Below are positions 1-11,545 of a DNA stretch of 64,000 nt, piece by piece. The stretch covers positions 75,705,492 through 75,769,491 of the forward strand of contig NC_057867.1 of NCBI RefSeq assembly GCF_019393635.1. Reading direction: 5' to 3'. This stretch comes from Dromiciops gliroides (Eukaryota > Chordata > Mammalia > Microbiotheria > Microbiotheriidae). Numbering within the stretch: the stretch's first letter is position 1; every line of letters begins with the position of its first letter. The notes beneath the pieces are model-generated. The model did no database searches. It saw only the letters and a list, made by a program, of their open reading frames with translations, and had not been told where the DNA came from. The translations under genes were made by a program, and so were the position numbers.

Positions 1-560
1 AATAAGCAGTGGCATCTCTGTGTCAAAGATTATGGATATTTTAGTTATTTTCTTTATATAATTCCAAATTGCTTTCCAGAAGAATCGAACCAATTCACTT
101 TTCCACCAACAGTACATTAATGTTTTTGTTTTTTTATCATCTTTACTAGTTGTCTGGGTGTGAGTTGAATCCTCTCCGTTCCTTCCATTTCCATTTTGGG
201 GTAATTTTTGATAATTTGGAGACTTCTTTCAATTGGTTATTTCTAATTTGTAATTCTTTAAGAGACTGTTTATGTACATCATTTGACCACATATCTATTG
301 GGAGTATGGATCTTATATGTATGTGTGTATGTATGTATGTATGTATATATAAATATGTATATACATAGATACATACATATATTTTTTCACTATATTTATT
401 ATCACATCCTGATTGAGATTTGATGGAAAGGTTTTTTTTTCCCTTAGTCTCCTTCTTCTCTTCTTCATTGCATTGATTTTGTTTGTACAAAAGCCTTTCA
501 GTGACTTTTAATGTTTTGCCTTTTGTTATCACTTCTATCTCTTATTTGGCTAATAATTGT
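1..560 (-). mobile_element. diverged L1 fragment, ORF2 C-terminal region
   Basis: The reverse strand resembles the part of L1 ORF2 seen more cleanly at 3200-3650: the plus strand carries degraded versions of the 'ccaccaacag...attaatg' and 'catttgaccacatatctattggg' blocks. Translation of the minus strand near 200-300 gives LPIDMWSNDV, a decayed form of the SPIEKWSKDM seen in the young copy at 12850. It is much more diverged than the L1s further right and is broken by a TATG/TA microsatellite, so it is an old insertion. The left end lies outside the window. Confidence 0.65.
315..384. repeat. TATG/TA microsatellite
   Basis: Short imperfect run of TATG and TA units inside the old L1 fragment. 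It produces spurious reading frames on both strands. Confidence 0.8.
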
Positions 561-600
561 TCCCCTAGCCAAAGCTGTAAAAGATATCAGACATAATTTC

Positions 601-1140
601 CTTTTTGTTTGTTTGTTTTTAAATTATAAACATTTTTATTTGTAGTTTTGAGTTCCAAATTTTATTCCTCCTTCCCTTCCTCCTCTCCCTGAGGTGGTAA
701 GCAATCAGATATGGATCATACAAGACATGCTTTTTTTTTGCAGGGCAATGATGGTTGAGTGACTTGCCCAGAGTCACACAGCTAGTAAGTGTCTGAGGCT
801 GGATTTGAACCTAGGTCTTCCTGAATCCACGACTGGTGCTTTATCCACTGCACTGCCTAGCTACCCCCATGCTTTCTTTTTAAAAGATATGACAATCTAT
901 AATATTCAGTCTATGTATTGTGAGCTTTTTGTGCTCTGTCATGTTAGAGGTTGATCTAAACGTAATTTCTACCAAATTGCTTTCCAATTTTCCCAGCAGT
1001 TTTTGTTGCCTAAGGAGTTCTTCCATATGTAATTTGTGTTCCCAGGTTTGTCCAACATTGAGTTATTCAGGTCAGCTCCTCTATAAAATCTTTGTTAATA
1101 TATTGAGAACATTTAGTATATTTCACTTTTCTTACTTTTA
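601..1140 (-). mobile_element. old L1 fragment, 3' UTR joined to ORF2 pieces
   Basis: Positions 640-720 match the antisense L1 3' UTR seen at 2500-2620 (pyrimidine-rich block, then 'agcaatcagatatgg'). Positions 980-1010 match the 'ttttcccagcag' ORF2 block of 3850 and 28700. Internal parts are missing or too decayed to align by eye. A younger SINE has landed in it at 731-867. Confidence 0.5.
731..867 (-). mobile_element. CORE-SINE (WSINE1/Mar1-like), antisense
   Basis: Antisense copy running from the T-run (the A-tail) through 'gacttgcccagagtcacacagctag' to the head complement 'ctagctaccccc'. Imperfect flanking repeats of 'catgctttctttt' (about 726 and 868) look like its target-site duplication. 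It interrupts the older L1. Confidence 0.9.
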
Positions 1141-1199
1141 ATTTTACTCTTTTACTAAAATATAACTTTCTTCAGTGTTAAGAATAGGAGAAAAACAAG

Positions 1200-1460
1200 A
1201 ATTTCACAGGACTATTTACAAGGAAGCAAGAGCCTGGAGTCACAAGGACCTAACTTTGAACCCTACCTTGGAAATTTCCTAACTGTAAACCAAGTCATGA
1301 AGCCTCTCTGAGTCTCACTTTCTTGAGCTGAAAAATGAGCATAATCATCCTTATACTCCCTACCTTCTACCTTGCAAAGTTGCTGTGCAGCACAAATTGA
1401 GAGAATATATGCAAAGTGCTTTGTAAACTTCAAATTGCAACATAAATGTCAGTTATTATG
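1200..1460 (+). mobile_element. MIR-like SINE, old
   Basis: Shows the MIR layout: 'agagcctggagtcacaaggacc' head, degraded 'aagtcatgaagcctctctgagtctc' core, 'gctgaaaaatgagcataat' and a tail with 'tgcaaagtgctttgtaaac'. Heavily diverged, so assignment is by order of motifs rather than identity. Confidence 0.6.
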
Positions 1461-2285
1461 AGAAGCAGACATGTTCTTAATGCACAAAAGTAAAAACATA
1501 TGGCATGCTTAACTGCATAATGTAATTAGGAATATTGAAGGCCCAAGAGCAAAACATGAGCACAATACAAGACTATCTTTGTTCACTTTTGGAATCCCAA
1601 ATCATCCTCAATATTATAACTTTCTTAAAACCTAAACGAGAGGTGGCCATGGGTTCCTTTGATTGCCACGGACACCAGTGGTCTAATTCCCATGGCTAAT
1701 TTGGGTGTCCATCCATGTTCCTGTTGTCTTCCATGTAGAAAGAAATCTTCATGGCAACTCACAAGCTATATTGTTCCTGCAATGTGGCATCCACTGCATA
1801 GGGATATTTTTAAAGGCAAAAAACCTTAACACGTTTTAAGCTTTATTAAAAAAATTGTGGGGATTAATAAGATAATATGCCAAACCATCTGTTCGAAGTG
1901 GAACCTCAAAGCCAAGCTGTTTTTCCCTGTGTGTGTCTTCCCAAAATAAAAATCGCCCTACAGTGGACAAGCTGAGTCATAGGGTGGGTTTATGCATAGA
2001 CATATATGTGCCCATGAAAATCAAGAGAGATTCTAATGTCATCAAATATTCAGTACCCTGTCTGAACAGTGAACGGTGTTTGACCTCTTGCAACCCTATT
2101 AAAATACAGATTAAATTGATAAGGAGATATAAGTTCAGCTGAGCAAAGGTTGGATTCGGGTTCTCTAAGGGCCTTTCCACTTTAGAGTCTCAGTAAAACA
2201 TACTTTTCCTCTTCACTAGCTCTTACTCACCTCACCATTAACACAGATCAAAATTAGGCAGACCAAACTGCTGAATAATACCCCT
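1461..2285. other. unassigned, probably single-copy
   Basis: No repeat family or coding pattern recognised. The two small opposing ORFs near 1933-2180 have no recognisable motif and are treated as chance. Confidence 0.5.
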
Positions 2286-2297
2286 GTTGGTGTGTTG

Positions 2298-2386
<89 letters not shown>

Positions 2387-2405
2387 AAAGAGAGAGGGAC
2401 AGAGA
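2298..2405. repeat. (TG)n(AG)n compound microsatellite
   Basis: About 20 TG units pass directly into about 25 AG units with minor interruptions after 2378. It lies just upstream of the L1 insertion site. Confidence 0.95.
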
Positions 2406-2860
2406 GTTCTTTTTAATCGTTTTACTAATGTTTCAGTTTTTAAATGTTTTTATTAAAAACTTCACATTGAATATTTTTTCCATAAAAGTATTTTATTATT
2501 TTCCAGTTACAGGTAGAGATAGTTTTCAACATTTGTTTTGATAAGATTTCTAATTTAAAATTTTTCTCCTTTCCTCCCCTCCCTGCCCCCTCCCCAAGAA
2601 AGCAAGTAATCTGATATAGGTTATATATATATACAGTCACATTAAACATATTTCTGCATTAGTCATGCTGTGCAAGAAGAATCAGAGCAAAAAGGAAAAA
2701 CCTCAAAAAAGAAAACAACAACAAAAACAATAGAAATAGTATGGTTCAATCTGCATCTAGATTCCACATTTCTTTTTTTTCTGGATTTGGAGAACATTTT
2801 CCATCATGAGTCCTTTGGAAGAAACTTGGACCATTGTATTGCTGAGAAGAATTAAGTCTA

Positions 2861-5800
2861 TCACAGTTGATCAACACAACAGTTTCTGCTCATGTCCCTC
2901 AGCATCAGTTCATGTAAGTCCTTCCAGGTTTCTCTGAATTCCGCCTGTACATTGTTTCTTACAACACAATAGTATTCCATTACATTAATATACCACAATT
3001 TGTTTAGCCATTCTCCAATTGATAGGCAACACTTCAGTTTCCAATTCTTTGCCAACACAAAAAGAACAGCTAGAAATATTTGTACATGTGGGTCCTTTTC
3101 CCTTTTTTATGATCTCTTTGGGGAAAAAGACCCAATAGTAGTATTGCTGGGTCAAAGGGTATGTACAGCTTTATAGCACTTTGGGCATAATTTCAAATTG
3201 CTCTCCAGAATGGTTGGATCCATTCATAGTTCCACCAACATTGCATTAGTGTTCCAATTTTTCCATAGCTTCTCCAACATTTATTATTTTCCCTTTTTTG
3301 TCATATTAGCCAATCTGATAGGTGTGGGGTGGTACCTCAGAGTTGTTTTAATTTGCATTTCTCTAATCAATAGTGATTTAGAGCATTTTTTCATATGGCA
3401 ATAGATAGCTTTGGTTTCTTCATCAGAAAACTGCCTGTTCATATCCTTTGACCATTTCTCAATTGGGGAATGACTTGGATTCTTATAAATTTGATTTAAT
3501 TCCCTATATATTTTAGAAATGAGGCCTTTATCAGAAATAATGGCTATAAAAATTGTTTCCCAGATTTTTGCCTCCCTTCTAATTTTGGATGCATTGCTTC
3601 TGTTTGTACAAAACCTTTTTCATTTAATGTAATCAAAATCATCCATTTTGCATTTCATGATATTCTCTATCTCTTGTTTGGTCATAAACTGTTCTCCTTT
3701 CCATAAATCTGAGAGGTAGACTATTCCTTCCTCTCCTAATTTACCTATAGTATCACCTTTTATATCCAAATCATGTACCCATTTTGACCTAGTATAAGGT
3801 ATAATAAGGTGTTGGTCTATGTCTAGTTTCTGCCATACTATCTTCCAGTTTTCCCAGCAGTCAAATACTGAGTTCCTATCCCAGAAGCTGGAGTCTTTGG
3901 GTTTATCAAACACTACATTACTAAAGTAATTTACTACTGTGTCTCCTATACCTAACCTATTCCATTGATCCTTCACTCTATTTCTTAGCCAGTACCAAAT
4001 AGTTTTGATGACTGCCACTTTATAATAAAGCTTCAGATTTGGTACAGCTAGCCCACCTTTCTGTGCATTTTTTTTCATTAGTTCCCTAGATATTCTTGAC
4101 CTTTTATTCTTTCAGATGAATTTTGTTATTATTTTTTCTAGCTCTATAAAATAATTTTTAGGTAGTATGATTGGTATGGCACTGAATAAGTAAATTAATT
4201 TAGGTAGAATTGTCATTTTTATTATATTAGCTTAGCCTATCCATGAGCAATTGATATCTTTTCAATTATTTAAATCTGATTTGATTTGTGTGAAAAGTGT
4301 TTTGTAATTGTATTCGTAGAGTTCCTCGGTTTGTCTTGGTAAGTAGACTCCCAAGTATTTTATAATGTTTACTGTTACTTTAAATGGAATTTCTCTTTCT
4401 ATCTCTTGCTGCTGGACTTTGTTGGTCATGTATAGAAATGTTGATAATTTATGTGGATTTATTTTATATCCTGCAACTTTGCTAAAGTTGTTTATTGCTT
4501 CAAGTAATTTTTGGTTAATTCTCTAGGATTCTCTAAGTATATCATCATATCATCTGCAAAGAGTGATAGTTTTGTTTCCTCCTTGCCTCTATTCTAATTC
4601 CTTTAATTCCTTTTTCTTCGCTTATTGCTAAAGCTAAAATTTTAGTACAATATTAAATAATAGAAGTGATAATGGACATCCCTATTTCACCCCTGATCTT
4701 ACTGGGAATGCCTCTAACTTATCTCCATTACATATAATGTTTGCTGATGGTTTTAGGTAGATACTGCTTATTATTTTAAGGAAAGCTCCATCTTTTCCTA
4801 AGTTCTCTAGTGTTTTTATTAGGAATGGCTGTTGTATTTTGTCAAAAGCTTTTTCTGCATCTATTGAGATAATCATATGATTTAGGTTAGTTTTCTTATT
4901 GATATGGTTGATTAGGTTGATAGTTTTCCTAATGTTGAACCAGCCCTGCATTCCTGGTATAAATCCCACCTGGTCATAGTGTATTATCTTGGTGATCACT
5001 TGCTGTAATCTCCTTGCTAATATCTTATTTAAGATTTTTGCAACAATATTCATTAGGGAAATTGGGCTATAATTTTCTTTCTCTGTTTTTGCTCTGCCTG
5101 GTTTTGCTATCATCACCATATTTGTGTTGTAAAAGGGATTTGATAGAACTCCTTCACCTATTTTTCTAAATAATTTGTATAATATTGGAATTAATTGTTC
5201 TTTAAATGTTTGGTAGAATTCACTGGTAAACTCATCTGGCCCTGGAGATTTTTTTTCTTAGGGAGTTCATTAATGGCTTGTTCAATTTCTTTTTCTAATA
5301 TGGGCTTATTTATGGATTTTATTTCCTCTTCAGTTAACCTGGGTAATTTGTATTTTTGTAAATATTTATCAATTTCATTTAGATTGTCAAATATATCGGC
5401 ATACAGTGGGGCAAAATAGTTCCTAATTATTGCTTAATTTCCATTTCATTTGTGGTGAAATCACCCCCTTCATTTTTGATACTGGTAATTTGGTTTTCCT
5501 CTTTCTTTTTTAAAAATCACATTAATTAATGTTTTATCTACTTTATTGATTTTTTAAGATAAAACCAGCTCTTAGTTTTATTGATTAATTGTATAGTTTT
5601 CTTGCTTTCAATTTTATTAATTTCTCCTTTAATTTCCAGGATTTCTAATTTAGTATTTAATTGGGAATTTTGAATTTGTTCTTTTTCTAGCTTTTTAAGT
5701 TGCATGCCCAATTCATTGCTCTCCTCTTTCTCTTTTTTATTCATGTAAGCATTTAGAGATATGAAATTTCCCCTAAGCAGTGCTTTGGCTGCATCCCATA

Positions 5801-6610
5801 GATTTTGATACTTTGTCTCATTATCATCATTCTCTTGGGTGAAGTTATTGATTGACCCTCTCATTCTTTAGGATGAAATTATTTAGTTTCCAATTAATTT
5901 TCAGTCTACCTTTCCATGGCTCTTTATTACATGTAATTTTTATTGCATCATGATCTGAGAAGGATGCATTTAATATTTCTGTCTTTCTACATTTGACTGT
6001 GAGATTTTCTGTGCCCTAATACATGGTCAATTTTTGAATGTGTGCCATGTACTGCTGAGAAAAAGGTATATTCCTTTCTATCCCCATTCAGTTTTCTCCA
6101 GACATCTATCATATCTAACTTTTCTCTAACATTCTATTCACCTTTTTAAACTTCTTTCTTATTTATTTTGTGGCTAGAATTAATCCTGAGAGGGGAAGAT
6201 TCAGATCCCCCACTAGTATAGTTTTGCTGTCTATTTCCTCTTATAACTCATTTAACTTCTCCTCTAAGAATTTGGATGCTATACCACTTGGCACATACAT
6301 GTTTTAGTACTGATATTACTTCATTATCTATAGTACCTTTTAGCAAGATGTAGTTTCCTTCCTTATCTCTTTTAATTAGCTCAATTTTTGCCTTTGCTTT
6401 GTCTGAGATAAGGATTGCTATCCCTGATTTTTTGACTTCATCTGAAGCATAATACATTCTGCTCCAACCTTTTACCTTTACTCCTTGTGTATCTCTTTGC
6501 TTCAAATGTGTTTCTTGTAAACAGCATATTGTAGTATTCTGGTTTTTAATCCACTCTGTTATTCACTTCTGTTTTATGGCAGAGTTCATCCCATTCACAG
6601 TTATTATTGC
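2861..6610 (-). pseudogene. L1 ORF2 (endonuclease-reverse transcriptase), inactivated
   Basis: Relic of the ORF2 protein that nicks target DNA and reverse-transcribes L1 RNA. Open pieces in order on the minus strand: the endonuclease domain at 6248-6505 (VKVKGW, GIAILISDKA, IKRDKEGNYI), a connecting segment at 5538-5864, reverse-transcriptase palm at 4682-5119 ([31 protein letters not shown]), a later segment at 3620-4078 (NRVKDQWNRLG) and the C-terminus at 2861-3058. At least four frame breaks separate them. Its level of decay contrasts with the open ORF2 tail at 11546-13487. Confidence 0.9.
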
Positions 6611-6949
6611 TAATTGTCTATTTCGCTCCATTCTATTTAACCCCTTTGTACTTTCCCCCCTTCTTTCACTCTGTTCCTCCTCAGCAACATTTTCCTTCTT
6701 ACCCCTGCCTCCCTCAGTCTGCCCTGTCTTTTATCAACCTCTCCCCCTTTTTACCCTTTTCTCCCCTGCTTGTGCCTTCCCTTCTATCAGTTCCCCCCCT
6801 TTCCCCTTACCCTTTTACTTCCCTAAAGAATAAGCTAAATTTCTTTATCCAAATATATGTATATGGTATTCTTCTTTAAACCAAATCTGATGAGAGTAAG
6901 GTTGAAACAGTGCTCACCCCTCCCTTATTTCCCTCTATTGTAATAGTTT

Positions 6950-6953
6950 TTTG

Positions 6954-6985
<32 letters not shown>

Positions 6986-7119
6986 CAGGGCAATGGGGGT
7001 TAAGTGACTTCCCCAGGGTCACACAGCTAGTAAGTGTCAAGTGACTAAGGCTGGATTTAAACTCAGGTACTCCTGAATCCAGGACCGGTGTTTTATCCAC
7101 TGTGCCACCTAGCTGCCCC
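6950..7119 (-). mobile_element. CORE-SINE antisense, inside L1 copy A
   Basis: Long TTTTG-rich tail at 6950-6984, then the complete antisense SINE ending in 'cacctagctgccccc'. The flanking duplication ctattgtaatagt is visible at 6937-6949 and 7120-7132, so it inserted into the L1 inter-ORF spacer after the L1 itself arrived. Confidence 0.95.
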
Positions 7120-7398
7120 CTATTGTAATAGTAATAGGATTTTTGCACCTCTTCATATGATGTAATTAATTCCATTCTACCTCCCTTTTCCTCTTCTCCC
7201 CAAAATGCCTTTTTTCACCCCTTAATTTTCTTTATATCATCACATCAAAGACCATTTATATTTGTACCCTTTATGTATACTCTTTCTTCCTGTCCAAACA
7301 GAGATATAGTTGTCAAGAGTTATAAGTATTATCTTCCCATGTAGGGATGTAAACAGTTTGACCATATTGAATAATGTTTTTTTCCTCTTTTTCCCTTT

Positions 7399-8405
7399 TT
7401 AAACTTCTCTTGAGTCTTGTATGTTAAGATTGAATTTTTTATTCAGTTCTGGTCTTTTCATCAGAAAACCTTGAAAGTCCCCTATTTCATTGAATGTCCA
7501 TCTTTTCCCCAAAAAAAGTATGTTCAGTTTTTCTGGGTAGTTCATCCTTCGTTGCAATCCAAGCTCCTTTGCCTTCTGGCATATCATATTCCAAGCCTTG
7601 CAATCCTTTAATGTTGAAGCTGCCAGATCCTGGGCAATCATGACTGTGGCTCCATGATATTTAAATTGCTTCTTTTTGGCTGCTTGGAGTATTTTTCTTC
7701 CATCTTATAGTTTTGGAATTTGGCTACAATATTCCTTGGAGTTTTCCTTTTGGGGTCTCTTTAAGGAGGTGATTGGTGGATTCTTTCAATAACATTTTTA
7801 TCCTCTGTATAATATCAGGGCAGTTCTCCTCTATAATTTCCTGGAATATGGTTTCTACACTCTTTTTCTGATCATGGCTTTCAGGTAGTCCAGTAATTCT
7901 CATATTGTCTCTCCTGGATCTATTTTCCAGGTCACTTGTCTTTCCAATGAGGTATTTCTCATTATCTTCTACTTTTTCATCCTATTGATTCTGTTTAACT
8001 GATTCCTGGTGCCTTGTCGAGTCATTAGATTCCATCTGTCCAATTCAAATTTTTAAGGCATTGTTTTCACCAGTAAGCTTTTTGCATCTCCTTTTCCATT
8101 TGGCCAAATGAATTTTTTAAGGAATGTGCTTCGTTTCCTAAGTTGCTGATTCTTTTTTCATAATTTTCTTGTGTTGCTTTCATTTCTCTCCCCATTTTTT
8201 TCTTCTACCTCTCTCAATTGATTTAAAAATCCTTTTTGTGCTTTTCCAAGAAGGCTTTTTGGTCTTGAGACCAATTCATTTTCTGTCTTGAGGCTTCACA
8301 TGTAGGCGATTTGAGAATATTGTCTGCATCTGAGTTTCTGTTTTGCTCTTCCCTGTCTACACAGAATCTCTCAATGGTAAGAGCCTTCTTCTGTTTTTTA
8401 CTCAT
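7399..8405 (-). pseudogene. L1 ORF1 (RNA-binding chaperone), inactivated
   Basis: Relic of L1 ORF1p, which trimerises and coats L1 RNA. The N-terminus is open from the ATG at 8405 (MSKKQKKALTIERF). The C-terminal part is open at 7399-7641 (MIAQDLAAST, LNILFLGKRW, KKFNLNIQDS). The span of about 1.0 kb fits the usual 330-370 residues. Stops and frameshifts lie in the middle coiled-coil region. The 5' half of an ORF1 belonging to another copy lies at about 32240-32700. Confidence 0.82.
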
Positions 8406-8999
8406 ATTGTAGCTTATTTTTTTAAAGTTGAGGTCTGCCCCTGGGGCACAAAGGTCACTGTTTCAAGCTTCTTGGCCTGGGGGATGGGTGCTGTGTCAGT
8501 GGCTTTCTACTCTGAGGCCTTTATAGCTTGCAGATTTCTTACCACCCTGGGTTTTCTCCCTGTGCTTGCTCCAGGCGGTGGGATGTCCAGGCCTGGTCGT
8601 TCCTGTCCTATGGGTGGCCCTCCAGCTGGTAACTTACTCTGTCTGCTGTTTCTGGTGTGCCTGCTCTGCCATCATCTTGCTGAGCCATGATCAGGGTGCC
8701 TCAGTTGCTTAGCTATGGCCAAGAGCTTCCTGCTGACTTGCCCAGACCCCCTCTGTGCTGTGCAGCAGTGTGAGCTGCCCTGCAAGCTGCACTGTGCTCC
8801 CCTTTTGCTGGAGTGAGACTGACCTTTCCTGAAGTCTTCTAAATTATCTCAAGTTGGAAGATTGTGTCTCTCTGTCTTTTTGTAGGTTCTGTAGTTTCAG
8901 AAACCGTTTAGGGGCTTGATTTAATACTGTTTTTCAGGGAAACTTGGGAGAGCTCAGGCAACTTCCTGGCTTCTCTTCGCCATCTTGGCCCCACCTCCC
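8406..8999 (-). promoter_or_regulatory. L1 5' UTR / internal promoter with YY1-like site
   Basis: GC-richer than its surroundings, as expected of an L1 internal promoter. The first bases of the element on the sense strand contain GGCCAAGATGGC (plus strand 8979-8990), the YY1-type CCATCTTGG site. A YY1 site close to the 5' end is known from human L1 and helps set the start of transcription. Activity in this dead copy is unknown. A 115-residue ORF on the plus strand at 8343-8690 is a shadow. Confidence 0.7.
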
Positions 9000-9089
9000 T
9001 TCACATTGAATACTAGTACAACCAGGTTTAGTAGCTATTTACATTTAAATTAATTTAAATACACAAAGCTTCATAATAATTAGTAAAAC

Positions 9090-9228
9090 TTTTTTTTGTG
9101 GGGCAATGGTGGTTAAATGAATTGCCCGAGGTCACAGAGCTGGTGTCAAGTGTCTGAGGTAGAATTTGAACTCAGATCCTCCTGAATCCAGGGCCAGTGC
9201 TTTATCTACTGCACCACCTAGCTGCCCC
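9090..9228 (-). mobile_element. CORE-SINE, antisense
   Basis: T-run, 'tggggcaatggtggttaaatg', shortened core and terminal 'ccacctagctgcccc'. 'aaacttttttt' occurs on both sides as a probable TSD. Confidence 0.92.
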
Positions 9229-9284
9229 AAACTTTTTTCTTTAAAACAGATATTTTCAATAAGTCTTCACTCCATAGGATCTTC

Positions 9285-9400
9285 CATTGCAGCAAAACTC
9301 CTTGAGGGCAGGGTTTGTTTTTTGCCTTTTTTGTATCCTCAGGGCTTAGCATAGTACCTGGCACATTGTAGGTACTCAGTCAGTACTAGTGTTACCTTAC
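9285..9400 (+). mobile_element. L2-like 3' tail
   Basis: Contains 'ctccttgagggcaggg...tgtatcctcagggcttagcatagtacctggcac...gtaggtactcagt', the familiar end of L2 and related elements. Confidence 0.6.
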
Positions 9401-10999
9401 TCAACAAACCAACATATTGACCATGTATGCAAGCAAAAGTTGCTGCCTGCATCTTCAGATATATATTTTATCATCAGTCCTAAAGAATCAAGGTTGATCA
9501 TTATGATACTTTGACTTGTGATATTTTAGTGTCATTTTCCTTAACATTGTTGTGTATGTTGTTCTCTTGATTTTGTTCCGTTCTCTCTGAAGTACTTCAT
9601 AGAAATCTTCCCCGAATTCCTGACATTTATTGATTTTCCTCTCTCTCTCTCTTTTTAATTTCAGTGGTGTATGAAACATTGAATATCTCTCTATGAAAGC
9701 AGATTAACAACTCATATGTAATATATAGCCTTAGAAAATTCCTTTCAGCATTGAAAGTTTAAGTAACCTGTTCAAAATCACACCAGCTTAAAGTTACCTG
9801 TAGAAGCATCTCAGAATGACTCATGAATCCATTCACAGAATGGTTTTCCTCTCATATCTTATATGTACATAAATTCCCTAAATATAGTAATAGCAATGAA
9901 TATATCACAATGAAAAGTGACACTGACTAAGGGTCACATGAACAGTTGTATAAGTTCAAATGCAATTCACATTTTTATAAAAAGAAAAATTAAGATTTCA
10001 TTTGACTTTGTTTCTGTCACATTGAAGCACATAATCTAATTAGACAATAGCATTTTGACTCCCACCTCTCATCTCGAACCATTTGACTGTAGTGGAAGTC
10101 CTCAAGAGGAAAATGAATGACCATTTTTTGGAGTATCTTCTTCAGATTCTGTAATTTGGGGTCATGAGTGACCATGGGTCTCTAAGCACTGAGGCTAACA
10201 TTAAAATTACTCATTTCTCCAGGCTGTGGTGACTAAACAATTGACTCAGCATCATCCAAAACAGAGAGTTTCAGATGAAGAAAAGAATTATAAAGCAACT
10301 ACAATGATGGTCTTCCTCCCCCAATTCTTTTTCACCCCTCTTCCTACCCCAATCTTTCTTCCCACTACAGCCAGTCATGCCATAAGAGAGCCTAACCTAG
10401 ACCCAAGCCAGATGCTGAGCTGGCTGCCCCCTGTCCCCAACACAGTGAGCAAGGAGCCTCAAAACATGTAAGCACAGAAACTTCTACAGCTATCTCATCT
10501 CCTGTGACTACGACAGCTAATATAGACAATGAATGCTTCAGTTCTAAGACTTAACCTAAATCACTTGTCTGACTTAAACAGGCAGCTTGGACACTTCCAG
10601 TCACCTCCTGCTAGTAGGAGAGTTAATCACAGATATGGGGGAAAAAGTCATTTCTAGCACAGACACATTTCATGTCATTTGCATTCAGCCTGAAACACTT
10701 GACGATAATTTCAAGAATTTCTGTGACAGAGAAGTGGTAGGGTTTAATTTAAAACAGAGGGGGAGAAATGATGATGAAAATGGAAGCAGTTTCATGAAGA
10801 GAAGGAGCAGTTTTGGCCGTTAGCAATAATATTGGATGAACAGCAGGCAGAAAAGAATCCCCACAATTTGAAAAGGTATTTTAAATCTGTGCTCAGATGC
10901 ACAGTTGAAAAGGTCTACTTTGCATACCTGCTATATAGAACATTTCCTGCTGAATGGAAATAATACAATAATCTGGATGAACAGAAACTCTGAGAATCC
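9401..10999. other. unassigned, no gene recognised
   Basis: No domain, splice pattern or repeat family seen. ORFs at 10226-10471 and 10587-10823 are short and featureless. Confidence 0.5.
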
Positions 11000-11350
11000 A
11001 AGGGACATGCCAGAGCACATTCCTATGTTAATCTACTTTCCCCAGTCATTTCCAAACCATGCCACGTGTACTCTGGCAATACTCTTCATTCCTCTATCAT
11101 TAATTGGATCATGGACTCTGTCCTTGAGACTCTGAGCTTTCTATCTTATCCGGCCCAGTACCAAGCTACCATTTGCCTTCCATGTCATGTAATTGCAGCT
11201 GCATGTGTGTCTCCCCCCACGCCCCTTCGGTCCTTCTTGTCTTCCCCTATTAGACCACAAGCTCCTTGAAAATAGGAACCATCTTATTTGCTTGGATTTG
11301 CATCTTTATTGTTTAGCATAGTGTCTACAACATGGTAATTGCTTAATATT
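11000..11350 (+). mobile_element. L2-like 3' region
   Basis: Decayed L2 pattern ending in 'accacaagctccttgaaaataggaacc...tttagcatagtgtc...ggtaattgcttaatat'. The upstream half is weak. Confidence 0.5.
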
Positions 11351-11545
11351 TTTTTTTACTCTACTCATAAGGAAATGGATAGAAGACTTTGAAGGCCCAT
11401 TAAATAAAACAGGCTTATGTAGGTATGTCTTAGATAACCCTCCTTGAAATTCCTTTCATTGGCTAATGTATTGTTGTACTTCTGACCTAGAAGGGCTCCT
11501 TTGGATCATGTAGGGAAGAAGTTGGGCTTTCAAAACAATATTACT

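Larger units (their letters stand above)
2474..8999 (-). mobile_element. full-length antisense L1 (copy A) with TSD
   Basis: Complete LINE-1 read on the minus strand: 5' UTR (8406-8999), ORF1 (7399-8405), a long inter-ORF spacer, ORF2 (about 2861-6610), 3' UTR and a short A-tail (TTTTTT at 2474-2479). The 13-bp sequence ttcacattgaata flanks it exactly at 2461-2473 and 9000-9012, which fixes both ends and shows insertion by target-primed reverse transcription. Both ORFs are broken by stops and frameshifts, so it cannot move by itself. Without the internal SINE it is about 6.3 kb, normal for mammalian L1. The 3' UTR has the pyrimidine block and 'gatataggttatata' repeat site shared by the other L1s in the window. 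Confidence 0.93.

Noticed and set aside
6576..6879. Plus-strand proline/phenylalanine-rich ORFs
   Set aside because: They lie in the pyrimidine-rich strand of the L1 inter-ORF spacer; no start context or domain.
8343..8690. Plus-strand 115-residue ORF with a hydrophobic N-terminus
   Set aside because: Antisense of the L1 5' UTR and ORF1 start; explained by the L1.
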